Counted from the stretch's first letter, positions 42,397 to 53,939 are shown. The stretch is DNA of 64,000 nucleotides from Chamaecrista fasciculata (GCA_003254925.1 QANZ01027320.1:259601-323600); one strand, 5' to 3'. Notes: generated by a model not told the origin, from the sequence alone. Numbers and translations are program-made.

Positions 42397-45300
42397 ATGG
42401 CGAAACTTCTTCTCCATCTGATCTGTGTTTTCGTGTTTGCATGTTCTTTAGCTTTGTGTAACACAAACATCACTACCGACAAATCTGCCCTTCTTGCCTT
42501 CAAATCTCATATCACCTTTGATCCATACAATCTCTTAGCCAATTGGTCTCTCTCTTCTTCTTCTTCTCCATGCAATTGGGTTGGTGTCACTTGCAACACA
42601 CACCATGGAAGAGTCAATTCCTTGAATCTTCATGACATGGGTCTTACTGGCCAAATATCCCCACAATTAGGAAATCTCTCATTCCTTGTTGTACTTGATC
42701 TAACTGGCAACAATTTTCATGGTCAATTGCCAAAAGAGTTAGTTCGATTACGCAGATTGAGAGTACTCAACTTGACTCGCAATGATTTTGATGGAGAAAT
42801 TCCAAATTGGATTGGAGATTTATTTAGACTTCGTCACTTGATCCTTAACAATAATAGTTTCAGTGGAATTATTCCATTATCTATATCTAACTTGACACAG
42901 TTGGAAACTTTAGATTGGAATCATAATATTGTTGAAGGGATTATTCCACAAGAGGTTGGAAAACTTCAAAACTTGAGGATCTTACGACTTGCAAATAACA
43001 AGCTTTCGGGAAGCATACCACTTGCAATTTCCAACATATCTTCTCTTGAATTATTGATCTTAGCTGGAAACACCTTATCAGGTACGTATAGTTTGTATTA
43101 TCGCTAAGCTATATTTGATTTGTTTTCATTATAAAAAAAATTATATGAAATCCATTATATATTGGGTAAATTACACTTTGGTACTCTGTGGTTTGACTCT
43201 ATTTCACTTTGGTACCATGTGGTTTGAAACCTGACACTTTAGTACCTTGTGGTATTTTCCATTAACACTTTGTTACCCTTCGGAGTTATTTTGTAATTTT
43301 AACCATAACAAGTTTTGCAAAAATTACATATTGACCCAAAAAATTTTCAAAAAATTACAAATAGGTCTCTGGATACATATTATCTAGGGATTAAAATGAA
43401 AACTTTAAAAAAAAAATTGGGTCAATATGTAATTGTTGCAACATTTGTTATGGTTAAATTACAAAATAGCTCCAAAGGGTACCATAGTGTTAATGGAGAA
43501 TACCACATGGTACCAAAGTGTCAGATTTCAAACCACAGGGTACCAAAGTGAAATAGGGTCAAACCACATGATACCAAAATGTAATTTACCCTTATATATT
43601 TGTCATAAGATTTTTTTTTCAATTACAATTCACTAAATTTTATTTTTAATTAATTACAAAAAAGTTGTTTTTTTAAAATATTATTTGCAACTTTTTTTAT
43701 ATAGAAAACTTGTTTTTATAATTAAGGCCAAAGTCCTTTTTTGGTCCTTCATGTTTGCTCAAAAATCTGTTTTGGTCCGTCAAGTTTCTAAAAAATTCCA
43801 CTGTTACTCCATGACTCTTTTCCATCCACTTTTTCTATTAAAAAAGAAAAAAAATCTAACTTTCATCTCCCAACGATTTTGCTCTTTTACAAAAGGGAAG
43901 GACCTTAATGCAAAAGAGAAAAAATGTTGGGAGATGAAAGTTAGTTTTTTTTCCTTTTTTCTAAGGGAAAAAGTGGATGGAAAAACTAAGAGTCAGACTG
44001 TCAAAGACTAACGGTGGAACTTTTTAGAAATTTGAGGGACCAAAATGGAACCTTGAGCAAACATGAGGGACCAAAACGGAACAAAAAAGTGCAGGACTAA
44101 AATAGAACTTTGAGCAAGCATGAGGGACCAAAACTTGACTTTGGCCTATAATTAATATAATTAACCTTGTTTTACATGACTTTGGCCTAATGGGCACGCC
44201 AATATACATATAACGTTTGAATTAATTTAAGTTGAAAATTAAATAAAATTTTTATATTAATAAATGAGTAAGTTTAGAACTAATTTGAGAAATTATAAAA
44301 AATATATAAGACTCATATAAAATAAATAAAATATTTAAGACCAATTTCAAATTATCTCATATAATTGGGACTAATAGGAGATTTTGGAAGGAAGGGAGGA
44401 ACGTGGGTTGCTAAATATAATTTAATAGCATTTTCAAAAATTTAAAATGCATGAACGTGGGAGTAGGGGGGGACATGATTTTATTTGTTTTAATATTTAT
44501 TTTAATGTATTATATTTAAAATAATTTATTTTATACTATAGTTTTGAATGATCAACTACTAGACGGCCCCTCACACATATAATATAGTATAAATATAGAT
44601 ATTGATAAACGGCCTACATAAATAAAGTAATTTCAAGATTTTACAGTTCGGTACTCACTAAAATATAGAATGAAGTCGAACTAATTTTAAGTAGTTTTAA
44701 TTATTTTTCTATCTTTTATAGAAGTTGAGTTTTTTTTTTTTATTTTTTAAAAAATTATTTTGGTATCTAGAAGCGACTAGACCGGTCATTGACCTGACTA
44801 AAGGCTCCAATCAATCGGGTTACTGCTCGTTCAACATGCGGGTCAATTGGACCAAATTGTTAAACTGATCATATAAAAAATAATATATATATATATATAT
44901 AAATACATCAAACAACAATTTTAATTTTTAAATTTAAAGTAGATAAATATATAATAGGTAAAAGATATACAATTTTACTAGAAGATATACAATAATGTTG
45001 ATGGGGAAATTGACACATTCGATTGTTGTTAAACAAATTGTAGGAGGCATTCCAAAAGAGATCGGTAATCTTCTACATTTACAGAGCATGTATCTTGCGG
45101 ATAATCAACTTTCTGGCACTATACCATCAATAATATTTAATATCTCATCAGTGTTACACGGGATTTACTTTTCTCATAACACTCTATCAGGTATGTCATA
45201 GACCCCATCATATGTTTAGTTGATTACGGATAGGGTAACACTTTAAAAAATTAGATAGCTTAAACTATTTAACTTCTAATCGTTGGATTTAATTTTTTAG

Positions 45301-48300
45301 TCTTGAGATCTGTGTTTTATATATTATAAAAAGTATTACATAAATTTCAAGACTGAAAAAGTTAAATTCAACATTCAAGAATTAGATAGAGAAAATTTAC
45401 TTTTTAATCCTTATATTTACTTTAAAACTACAATTTAGTCTCTATATATTAGACATACACTTTTTGATTCATGATTTTTCAATAGATATTAACTATTTAG
45501 ACACAACCAATAAGGTTTCAACAATTAAATAGTCAACGTTGGTCAGAAAATTAAAAGACCAAAAATCAAGGGCCTATTTGATTTTATTTTCTAAAAATTG
45601 TTTTTTGGTATAGTGCCAAAGTTTGATAAATTATTTTTAAAGGATAGAGAAACAAAGAAACACTTTTCAACAAATGAATTCTTCCTATTATTCAAACAAG
45701 AAACGAGTAGAGAAGATAGAGATATTCAAGAGAGAAAAAGTTATATTTTATCTTTTTCCTATTACACTACTAGTCAGTGTTGGCGCAACGATAATGTTAC
45801 TACCTGGTGATCTAGAGGTTACAGGTACAAATCTTGGAAATAATCTTTTTGCAAAAGAGGGGTAAAGCTACATACATTTGGACATTTCCTAGATTTCTAG
45901 TGAAAACCTCGTGCAATTGAATGCTCTTATTACACTACTAGTCAAATGTAATCAAAGACAAGCTATTACACTAAATTATATATATATTTATATATTTACT
46001 GTTCTATATCTACATTCTATGCAATGTTTATTCAAATTTGATGCATGCATTAACTATTGTTATTGTAGGAGGCATTCCAAAAGAGATGGGTGATCTTCCA
46101 CAACTAAAGATAATGTTTATTGCGAATAATCATCTTTCTGGCTCTATCCCTTCATCAATATTTAATAATTCAGGGTTACAAGGCATCGATCTTTCTCATA
46201 ATGATTTGTCTGGCAGTCTTCCATCGAATATATGTCATGGGCTTCCTGAACTTGAACTGCTTTTACTAAATGGCAATAATTTCTCAAGTAAAATGCCCTC
46301 TGTTTGGCATCAATGCAAAGAATTGCAAATGTTGCAATTGGATGGACTTGAAGGTGGATATATACCAAATGATTTTCAAAATTTGACCAACCTCAATTAC
46401 TTATATCTTGCTCGCAACAACTTACAAGGTATGCTTTTCAATTTTGCCCACCATGTACATGTAATCCAATCATTATGACCACTTCGGCTAGACTCTCATT
46501 CATTAATTTGAAGCCAAAAGTATTAATTTCGTCCCCAAATTTTATATTAACTGTTAATTTCGTCCATATTCTTTTTTTCTGTCAACTTTGTCTCCAATGT
46601 TTTACATATTCGTCAATTTTATCCTTTAACTAACTTCTTTCAATAAATTAATAACAGACTGCATCTTGTTTTTTATTCTGAGTTAGGATTTAAATATCTT
46701 TTTCTATCAATTTTACATTATATATCATTAGCCATGTAGATTCTGTCGATAATATTTGGTTAAAGTAAGAGCAAAGGATAAAATTGACCAAAATATGAAA
46801 CATTGGGGATGAAATTGACAATGGAAAAATATCGGGGATGAAATTGACCGTTGGTGTAAAGTTTAGGGACAAAATTAATACTTTTGCCTTAATTTGAAAT
46901 ACAAACTTAGTTTTGTTCAAAAAAAGAAAAAAAAAGAAATACAAACTTAGTAATTTCATGCATGTGTCAAGTGAAATGCACTCATATATGTACGTGTAGG
47001 TTATAATAGCTTAATCGGCTAAAGAATTCAGAAATAAATTGCGCACTTTTGTTATTGTAGGTGAAATTCCATCTTTTCTTTTCAACATGCCTTCTTTGGG
47101 ATTAATCAACTTGGGCCATAATAATTTGCATGGTGATCTACCGCAAGACATGTGCCAGCAACTTTCTTCACTTGAATATATCAATGTATTGGGAAATCAA
47201 TTAAAGGGAGGCATTCCGAAATCAGTATGCAATTGTACATCTCTGAAAGCATTATATTGGGGTTTAAACTCATTTACAGGTACCCTAGTTCATGTAGATA
47301 TGTGTTTTTCTTGGCATGCAAGGACCTGATCTTATAGTGTGTTGGATTTTAGGATGCATGTTACGTTATTATAATTAATTTGATACTCTCTCCGATTTTA
47401 TATATCTAATATTTAAGGTAAATGCACACAGATTAAGAAAATGATTATTTCACCTAAAATAAGAAAAAAATGAGATAAAAAAAATTAAATTATCCCTATT
47501 AAATTACTTGGGAAATGTTTATTCATTTATGACTCTACTATATATAATAGGAATAGAATGGTAAAAAAATAATTAATGTTCTCTTAAATTTGTAAAACAT
47601 CAGATATTTTGAAACAAAAAAAATTCTCCAAAACCTCATATATATATAGAACCGGAAGGAGTACTGGATTTCTTATTCCATTTCCTTACATAATTTTAGT
47701 TTGGTATATTAAAAAATAGTGATGACCTCACACAAAACTATTATTAAGTGCCCATCAACACCATCCATGCACTCTTAAATAGATTAGCTTCTTAAAAAGA
47801 AAAGGTCAAAACTTCATTTTAGTCCATAATATTTACCTCAAATTTTGTTTTGATCTCTAATATCTTTTTGTTCTGTTTTGTTCCTTAATATTTTCCAATA
47901 GTTTCATTTTGGTCTCTAATTTTTTAATATGGTCATATCTCTCTCGTTTTAAATCCGAAGGCAACAAAATTGAAGTGGGTTGCTCTTCTCAATTATGGTC
48001 ATCAACAAACGAGGTTAATTCGAACCCGAAATCAGGCTCCAAAGTGGGTCTCTCACTTTATAAAGTTAGTCATATCTCTCTTGTTTCAAGTCTAAAATGA
48101 AATCAGATATGAGTTACTCTTGATAAGTTCTTTTTTTGTCCAGTTGGGGCCACCGACAAATGAGGTGAAATAGTTCTTCCAAATTCGGTTTGGCGTTTTG
48201 ACCAAATCCATTTTTACTATTTTTTAGAGTACTATTTGACTTCTGTTAAAGTCCCATATCGCTTAGTTAAATGGCCTTCTAACACTATATATATAATGGG

Positions 48301-51300
48301 GCAACCCTCTCCCTATGAGAGCTCTTTTGGGGAGAGTTAGGCCTTTCTACATGGTATCAGAGCCAGGTTTGGGCGTGTGGGATGGATGAGCCTTACTGTG
48401 GGCTGCCCTGGGAATAACCCGTTGGCTTCACGCCCGAGTTGGGCGTGAGGGGGGCGTGTTAAAGTCCCACATCGCTTAGTTAAAGGGCCTTCTAACACTA
48501 TATATATAATGGGGCAACCCTCTCCTTATGAGAGCTCTTTTGGGGAGAGTTAGGCTTTTCTACAACTTCGTTTGTTGATGTCCACAAAAAACTCGTCAAG
48601 AGTAACTCGTAAATTCAATTTTGTTACATTTGAACTTGAATAGAGAGAGATATGACTAATTTCATGAAACAAGAGGCCTACTTTCAGGCCAGATTCAACC
48701 TCTTTTGTTGACAACTCAAACATGGAATAAAAAATAAAAAAACCCATCAAGAGAAAATCATAACTTCAATATCATCATATTTGGACTTCAAACGAGAGAG
48801 ATATGTTGGGCGGAAGCGCAACCCACACAAGAAATAAAGGGAGAGGAAAAAGGAAAAATTAACACAAAACTTTAACGTGGTTCGGTGTCTCAAGATCTAC
48901 TCCACGACCCCCACTGGGACAAACTTCACTATTTGTAATTTTTGCACGGAAAAAATTACAAACCCTCCTCAATACAATTTTTGACCGGAGAAAATTGCAA
49001 ACCCTCTCTAAAAAATGACTCACAACTACCCAAACCCCATTACACCCTTTAGGATTTCTATGTAAGTTGTGGTTCCTTAGAAGCTCATATCTCACTCTTA
49101 TTTATACAAGCCTCACACCCTCTCTTTTTTTATTCCCAACAATGTGGGACTTAAAAAGAATAAGCCCAACAAATCCTCCCTTCATTTAAAGTCCCACATA
49201 ATCAAACTCTATCAGAAAAATTGACCTCTCTACATACTCAGCTTTTTGATCTCCATCTCGGAGAACACTCTAGTCCTCTCTCAAATAGTCTGTGTGGCAT
49301 CTCCACGTCGGTTGCACAACATCGTCAGCACGGTATCTCTTCTCCTGCATGACATCTCTTCTTGCTTGTGTAGCATCTTCTCGTTGCCAACACAGTATCC
49401 TCTCATCACGTACGTGGCATCTCCTCGTCGCTTGTATAGCATTGTCAGCACGGTATCTCTTCACTTGCGTGACATCTCTTCTTGCTTGTGCAGCATCTCC
49501 TCGTTGCCAACGTAACATCTCATAACTTGCACAACCTCTCCGCATTGCACGCACATATCCCACTCAATTACTCATCATACAATATATATTCAAGACCCAA
49601 CTTTGAACCAAATAGTTCTGAATCATGCATTGCCACAACACAAGGTCCGTTCTCTCATCAAATAACGGAACTTCAAAACTTTAGAGTCACCATCAAACCA
49701 ACCAACAACCAGTACCACAAACAGCCACCAACCAATACCACAGACAGTCTAACAAACAATCGAATTCCAGAAAAGTAACTTCAAAACTGGAATTAAAATC
49801 AAAAGCTAGACTGAACCAACCTCTCTTGTCGTGGCAATGGAACCTTCTCCCGCTGCTGACTAGGCGACCTTCCACTTGCTCCTTCCTCTCCCTTCTTCCT
49901 CCCTAGGCCGAAACCTGGCTCTGATACCATTTGTTGGGCGGAAGCGCAACCCACACAAGAAATAAAATAAGAGGAAAAAGGAGAAATTAACACAAAACTT
50001 TAACGTGGTTAGGTGCCTCAAGACCTACTCCACGCCCCTACTGGGACAAACTTCACTATTTGTAATTTTTGCACGGAAAAAATTACAAACCCTCCTCAAT
50101 AAAATTTTTGACCAGAGAAAATTGCAAACCCTCTCTAAAAAAATGACTCACAACTATCCAAACCCCATTACACCCTTTAGGATTTCTATGTAAGTTATGG
50201 TCCCTTAGAAGCTCATATCTTACTATTATTTATAGAAGCCTCACACCCTCTCTTTTTTTATTCCCAACGATGTGGGACTTAAAAAGAATAAGCCCAACAA
50301 GATATTATGACCATATTCAATAGTTAGGGATCAATCATTATTGAACCTATTAGGAGGACCAAAATGAAACTATTGGGAAACATTAAGGATGTAATTGGAA
50401 CAAAAATATTAGGGACCTAAATGAGGTTTTGGCCAAAAGATATAGAAATATCCATTTTATATAGTATAGATAAATATTTACATGATATATATACACATAT
50501 ATGTATATTGCCTCTTTTTAAAGCACTTCACTAGCCTAGATTTTTTTTTTATATATAAAATGTTATTACTCATGATCATTTCGTATTTCCAGGTTTTATA
50601 CCCACTGAGATAGGCACTCTTGACAAACTTGAAGAATTAGATTTTGCTGGAAACCAACTGAGTGGAACTATTCCTTCCAGTCTTTTCAACATTTCAACCT
50701 TGATAAACTTGTACCTTGGGGGTAATTCACTTTCTGGTCTTCTCCCAACAAACATAGGAAGTGTCCCCAACCTAAAGAGATTGACATTATCAGAAAACGA
50801 ACTTGAAGGAGAACTCCCAAAGAGCTTATTCAATACTTCTGAGCTCATTTATCTAGAGCTAGATCTTAATAAATTTAGTGGAGTTATTCCTAATGCAGTT
50901 GGAAATTTAACCAACTTGATCCAGTTGAGTTTAGATGGGAATAACTTCAAGGGATTGATTCCTATTACAATTAACAAATTACAAGATCTTCAACACTTGG
51001 GTCTCAGTTCCAATAGATTGAAAGGCTCCATCATCAATGAGCTTTGCCAAATCAAGAGTTTGAGTGAGTTGTATCTAGCCCACAACATGTTTTCAGGAAT
51101 GGTTCCAAAATGCCTTGGGAATCTTACTTCTTTGAGACAGTTGAACTTGAGCTCCAACAAATTGATTTCTTCTATACCTTCTTCTCTCTGGAGTCTCAAA
51201 GATATCATTGTGGTAGACTTGTCTTCCAATGCTTTGAATGGAACAATTCCCCCTGAAATCTCGAGTTTGAGAGCCCTTACATTGTTGAACTTGTCAAGAA

Positions 51301-52869
51301 ATCAATTTTCTGGAATCATTCCTCCAACTATTGGTGGCTTGCTAACTCTTGAAAGCCTATCTTTTGCTCATAACAAATTGCAAGGGTCTATTCCTGAATC
51401 AGTTAGTAGCATGGTGGGCTTGGAATTCCTTGATCTTTCTCAAAATGATTTGTCTGGTGTGATTCCCAAGTCCTTAGAATCACTTGTCCATCTTAAATTC
51501 CTTAATCTTTCTTACAATTCATTGCAAGGAGAGATTCCAAATGGTGGTCCTTTTAAAAGTTTTACAGCTGAATCTTTTATGATGAATAAAGATCTTTGTG
51601 GAAAGCCCCAACTAAAATTTCATCCATGTAAAAGAGGAAACAATAAGCACATGTCATCTAAAGAGTTGATTCTGATAAAGTGCTTGTTGCCTATTGCATT
51701 GGTAGTCATTTTGGTTGTTTCTTGCATAGTTTTTCTACATCGCAAGAGACATTGTGTTAGTGATTCAACCACTAAGGATCTATTGGATATGAATAGACTG
51801 CCTAGAATATCATATTATGAACTTGTACAAGGAACAAATGGATTTGATGAAAGTAATCTTCTTGGAAGAGGTAGTTTTGGTTCAGTATACAAAGGAGTTC
51901 TTTCAAATGGAGAGGTTGTAGCAGTTAAGATATTCAACTTAGACTTGGAAGAAGCACAAAGGAGTTTCGATGTTGAATCCGCTGCCATGTGCAATTTGCG
52001 TCATCGCAATCTTGTTAAGATCATTAGCAGTTGTTCAAATGTAGATTTTAAATCTCTAGTAATGGAGTTTATGCCAAATGGGAGTCTTGACAAATGGTTG
52101 TATTCTCATAACTACTGTTTAGACATCTTGCAAAGGTTGAACATAATGATTGATGTGGCATCTGCATTGGAGTATCTTCATCATGGCTCTCCAACTGTGG
52201 TAGTTCATTGTGATGTAAAACCAAGTAATGTTTTATTGGATGAAGAAATGGTGGCCCATCTTAGTGATTTTGGTATTGCCAAGCTATTAGGTGAAAAGCA
52301 ATTACAAGTACATACCAAGACTCTTGCTACTATTGGCTATATGGCACCAGGTAATCAATAGTTTAACTATCATATCATTTTTTTTTACTATATTTCAATT
52401 TTCTTTGTTGTTTTTTCTTTTTTGCTTTACTCATAACATAGTCTTTATTAACATAACAACATTTTTAGTGACCATTACATTCAAATTGATATATGTAGAG
52501 TATGGATCGAAAGGTGTTGTTTCCATTGAAGGAGATGTTTATAGTTATGGTATCATGCTGATGGAAATGTTTACAAGAAAGAAGCCAACAGATGATATGT
52601 TTGTTGAAGGCCAAAGTTTGAAAGATTGGGTTAGCAAATCAAAACCACATTCAATCATCAATATTTTGGATGCTAATTTGTTGCAAGGAGATAATCAAAA
52701 TATTGATAATATATTATCACTTATATTATCAATTTTTGAATTAGCCTTGACTTGTTGCGGTGATTTACCTGAGACAAGAATGAATATGACAAATGTAGTG
52801 GCGTCATTGAAAAAAATCAAGGTTATGTTTATGCAAAATAGTAGAAGCTTTCATTTGAATAAATGTTAA
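42397..52869 (+). CDS. LRR receptor-like Ser/Thr kinase 2 (LRR-XII type, non-RD), 1179 aa
   Basis: Exons: 42397-43081, 45044-45190, 46069-46428, 47061-47279, 50593-52350, 52499-52869. All introns are phase 1; the total is 3540 nt with no stop. Signal peptide 1-21 (MAKLLLHLICVFVFACSLAL), LRRNT with CNWVGVTC, LRRs to about residue 805, TM near 827-852 (CLLPIALVVILVVSCIVFL), kinase from about 893 (GRGSFGSVYKG, VAVKIF) with HCDVKPSN at about 1008, DFGIAK, APG/EYGS across the last intron. HCD marks a non-RD kinase, as in immune receptors; the ligand is unknown. The large exon is exactly as long as in the paralogue (1758 nt). The 147-nt second exon (GGIPKEIGNLLHL...HNTLSG) has no counterpart in gene 1 and resembles the start of the next exon (GGIPKEMGDLPQL), so it looks like an exon duplication adding about two LRRs. 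Introns hold many MITEs and two TRIMs. It appears intact. Confidence 0.9.
43164..43591. mobile_element. Mutator-type MITE (GGTACC family) in intron 1 of LRR kinase 2
   Basis: The ends are GGGTAAATTACACTTTGGTA and ACCAAAATGTAATTTACCC. The perfect 9-bp TSD TTATATATT lies at 43155-43163 and 43592-43600. It is non-coding. Confidence 0.9.
43726..44146. mobile_element. Mutator-type MITE (GGCCAAAGTC family) in intron 1 of LRR kinase 2
   Basis: The ends are GGCCAAAGTCCTTTTTTGGT and GACTTTGGCC. The perfect 9-bp TSD TATAATTAA lies at 43717-43725 and 44147-44155. A second copy is at 53148-53662. Confidence 0.9.
45044..45190 (+). other. Extra LRR exon unique to LRR kinase 2
   Basis: A 147-nt, phase-1/phase-1 exon with acceptor TTGTAG|GA and donor CAG|GTATGT encodes GGIPKEIGNLLHLQSMYLAD and a second repeat ending HNTLSG. 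It parallels the first part of exon 46069-46428. It can be skipped or included without a frame change. No equivalent is readable in the paralogue's first intron. Confidence 0.7.
46512..46888. mobile_element. Mutator-type MITE in intron 3 of LRR kinase 2
   Basis: The ends are AGCCAAAAGTATTAATTTCG and AAATTAATACTTTTGCC. The 9-bp TSD TTAATTTGA lies at 46503-46511 and 46889-46897. It is the same family as 11091-11437. Confidence 0.85.
47386..47661. mobile_element. Stowaway-type (Tc1/mariner) MITE in intron 4 of LRR kinase 2
   Basis: The ends are CTCTCTCCGATTTTATATAT and TATATAGAACCGGAAGGAG, i.e. CTCC(T/C)TCCG-type TIRs. The TA target duplication lies at 47384-47385 and 47662-47663. The 276 bp are non-coding. 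Confidence 0.8.
48244..48564 (+). mobile_element. Complete 321-bp miniature LTR retrotransposon (TRIM)
   Basis: LTRs lie at 48244-48351 and 48457-48564, each 108 bp and differing at four positions (TGTTAAAGTCCCA...TTTCTACA). The PBS TGGTATCAGAGC at 48352-48363 directly follows the 5' LTR and matches the initiator tRNA-Met 3' end. A G-rich PPT (GTGAGGGGGGCG) abuts the 3' LTR. The 5-bp TSD ACTTC lies at 48239-48243 and 48565-48569. The internal region is only 105 bp and non-coding, so mobility depends on proteins from another element. Confidence 0.95.
48804..50299 (-). mobile_element. Complete 1496-bp non-autonomous LTR retrotransposon (TRIM-like)
   Basis: LTRs of 368 bp lie at 48804-49171 and 49932-50299 (TGTTGGGC...GCCCAACA). 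Read on the minus strand, the PBS TGGTATCAGAGCC follows the LTR (complement at 49918-49930) and a PPT (GAAGGGAGGATT) precedes the other LTR. The TSD AGATA lies at 48799-48803 and 50300-50304. The 760-bp interior has no gag or pol; it contains a 120-bp tandem duplication (49294-49413 and 49414-about 49521). A related solo LTR is at 26992-27364 in the paralogous gene. Confidence 0.93.
49294..49521 (+). repeat. 120-bp tandem duplication inside the TRIM
   Basis: Both units contain GTGGCATCTCC, AGCACGGTATCTCTTC, GACATCTCTTCTTGCTTGTG and CTCGTTGCCAAC. The unit length is a multiple of three, and a frame stays open through both, but the predicted peptide has no recognisable domain. Confidence 0.8.
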
Positions 52870-53147
52870 ATGACATTGTGGTCATTTTTTTTTTGCCTTT
52901 TTTTTTTTGGGTCTTTCATAATAAATTTGTTTCCATAAATATGTAATTTCATACATTTCCAAAAGTTGAACATGTACCTTAGTAATGTGTGTGTATGTAT
53001 TTATGTATGTACATTTGTTGTTGTACTTCAAAATTTTCTCTTTAGATTGTATGTTTTTTAAGTTGTTCTAAATAATAAGAACCTAAAGTAAGGAAAACAG
53101 AAAATTTTGACCTTTTCAATTTGCAAAATAATTAAATAATGAAAAAA
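52870..53147. other. 3' flank of LRR kinase 2
   Basis: Presumed 3' UTR and T-rich terminator region with GTATGTATTTATGTATGTAC repeats. No gene is seen. Confidence 0.4.
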
Positions 53148-53662
53148 GGCCAAAGTCCTATTTTGGTCCCTCATGTTTGCTCGAAGTTTCGTTTGGGTCC
53201 CTCAAGTTTTTTCATTCCGTTTTGGTCCCTCAATTTTTTTTCGTTCCGTTTTAATCCTTCATATTTGCTAAAAGTTTCGTTTTAGTCCCTCAAGTTTCTA
53301 AAAAATTTCACCGTTGGTCCTTGACTCTTTTCTATCCACTTTTTCCTAAAAATAGGGGAAAAACTAACTTTCATCACCCAAAAATTTTGCTCTTTTTTTG
53401 CTCTTTTCCATACACTTTTGCCCTCTTGAGAGATGAAAGTTAGTTTTTTCACTTTTTTTTAACGAAAAAAGCATATGAAAAAGAGTCAATGACTAACAGT
53501 GGAACTTTTTAGAAACTTGAGGGACCAAAACGGAACCAAAAAAACTTTAGGGACCAAAATAAAACTTTGAGCAAACATGAGGGACCAAAACAAAACGAAA
53601 AAACTTGAGGGACCAAAGCAGAACTTTGAGTAAACATGAGGGACCAAAATAAGACTTTGGCC
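53148..53662. mobile_element. Mutator-type MITE (GGCCAAAGTC family), second copy
   Basis: The ends are GGCCAAAGTCCTATTTTGGT and AATAAGACTTTGGCC, with repeated GAGGGACCAAAA units. The A-rich flanks (ATGAAAAAA and AAAAGAAAA) only roughly agree as a TSD. It is homologous to 43726-44146. Confidence 0.75.
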
Positions 53663-53689
53663 AAAAGAAAAACAGAATCTTTATAAACC

Positions 53690-53939
53690 AAAGTTTGTCC
53701 CAACTTCGAGACAGAAAACAGAGAGTGAATAGAAAACGAGAGAAGAAAAGGGGAATTCGAGAGAGACTGAAACGGAGGATTGAGCGAGGCCGAGAGGAGA
53801 GAAGGAAATTCTTCTTTCTCAGCCTAAGAACTCGACAAGAGTGGCAATGAAGAAGGTGAAGTCCCCATTTTCTTGGGTTTGTTTTGTTTTTTGTGTAATA
53901 TGCGTTTATTGTTTAGTGTCAGCTCGATGGTTGTTGTAA
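53690..53939 (+). other. 5' UTR-like purine-rich stretch with a 30-codon ORF
   Basis: A GA-rich leader (GAGAGAGACTGAAACGGAGG) leads to an ATG at 53847. The frame reads MKKVKSPFSWVCFVFCVICV and stops at 53937-53939, resembling a signal peptide. Alternatively MKK would be a tiny first exon with a GT donor at 53856. No downstream exons are readable to 54.8 kb. It is an orphan 5' gene end or a small secreted-peptide ORF; the function is unknown. Confidence 0.3.

Larger units (their letters stand above)
47804..50434. mobile_element. Outer TIR element hosting two TRIM insertions
   Basis: The left arm (GGTCAAAACTTCATTTTAGTCC, with CTAATATCTTTTTGTTCTGTT within the arm) is complemented by the right arm near 50340-50434 (ATATTAGGGACCTAAATGAG, GGTTTTGGCC). 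Flanks AAAAGAAAA and AAAAGATAT agree in part with a 9-bp TSD. The two TRIMs at 48244-48564 and 48804-50299 separate the arms. Confidence 0.55.

Noticed and set aside
48352..48363. tRNA gene suspicion at the TGGTATCAGAGC motifs (also near 49918, 60565 and 63100)
   Set aside because: These are primer-binding sites complementary to initiator tRNA-Met. No cloverleaf sequence surrounds them.
49246..49563. Open frames over the TRIM tandem repeat as a gene
   Set aside because: The frame stays open only because the 120-bp unit is a multiple of three. It lies within a non-autonomous LTR element on the opposite strand and has no domain.
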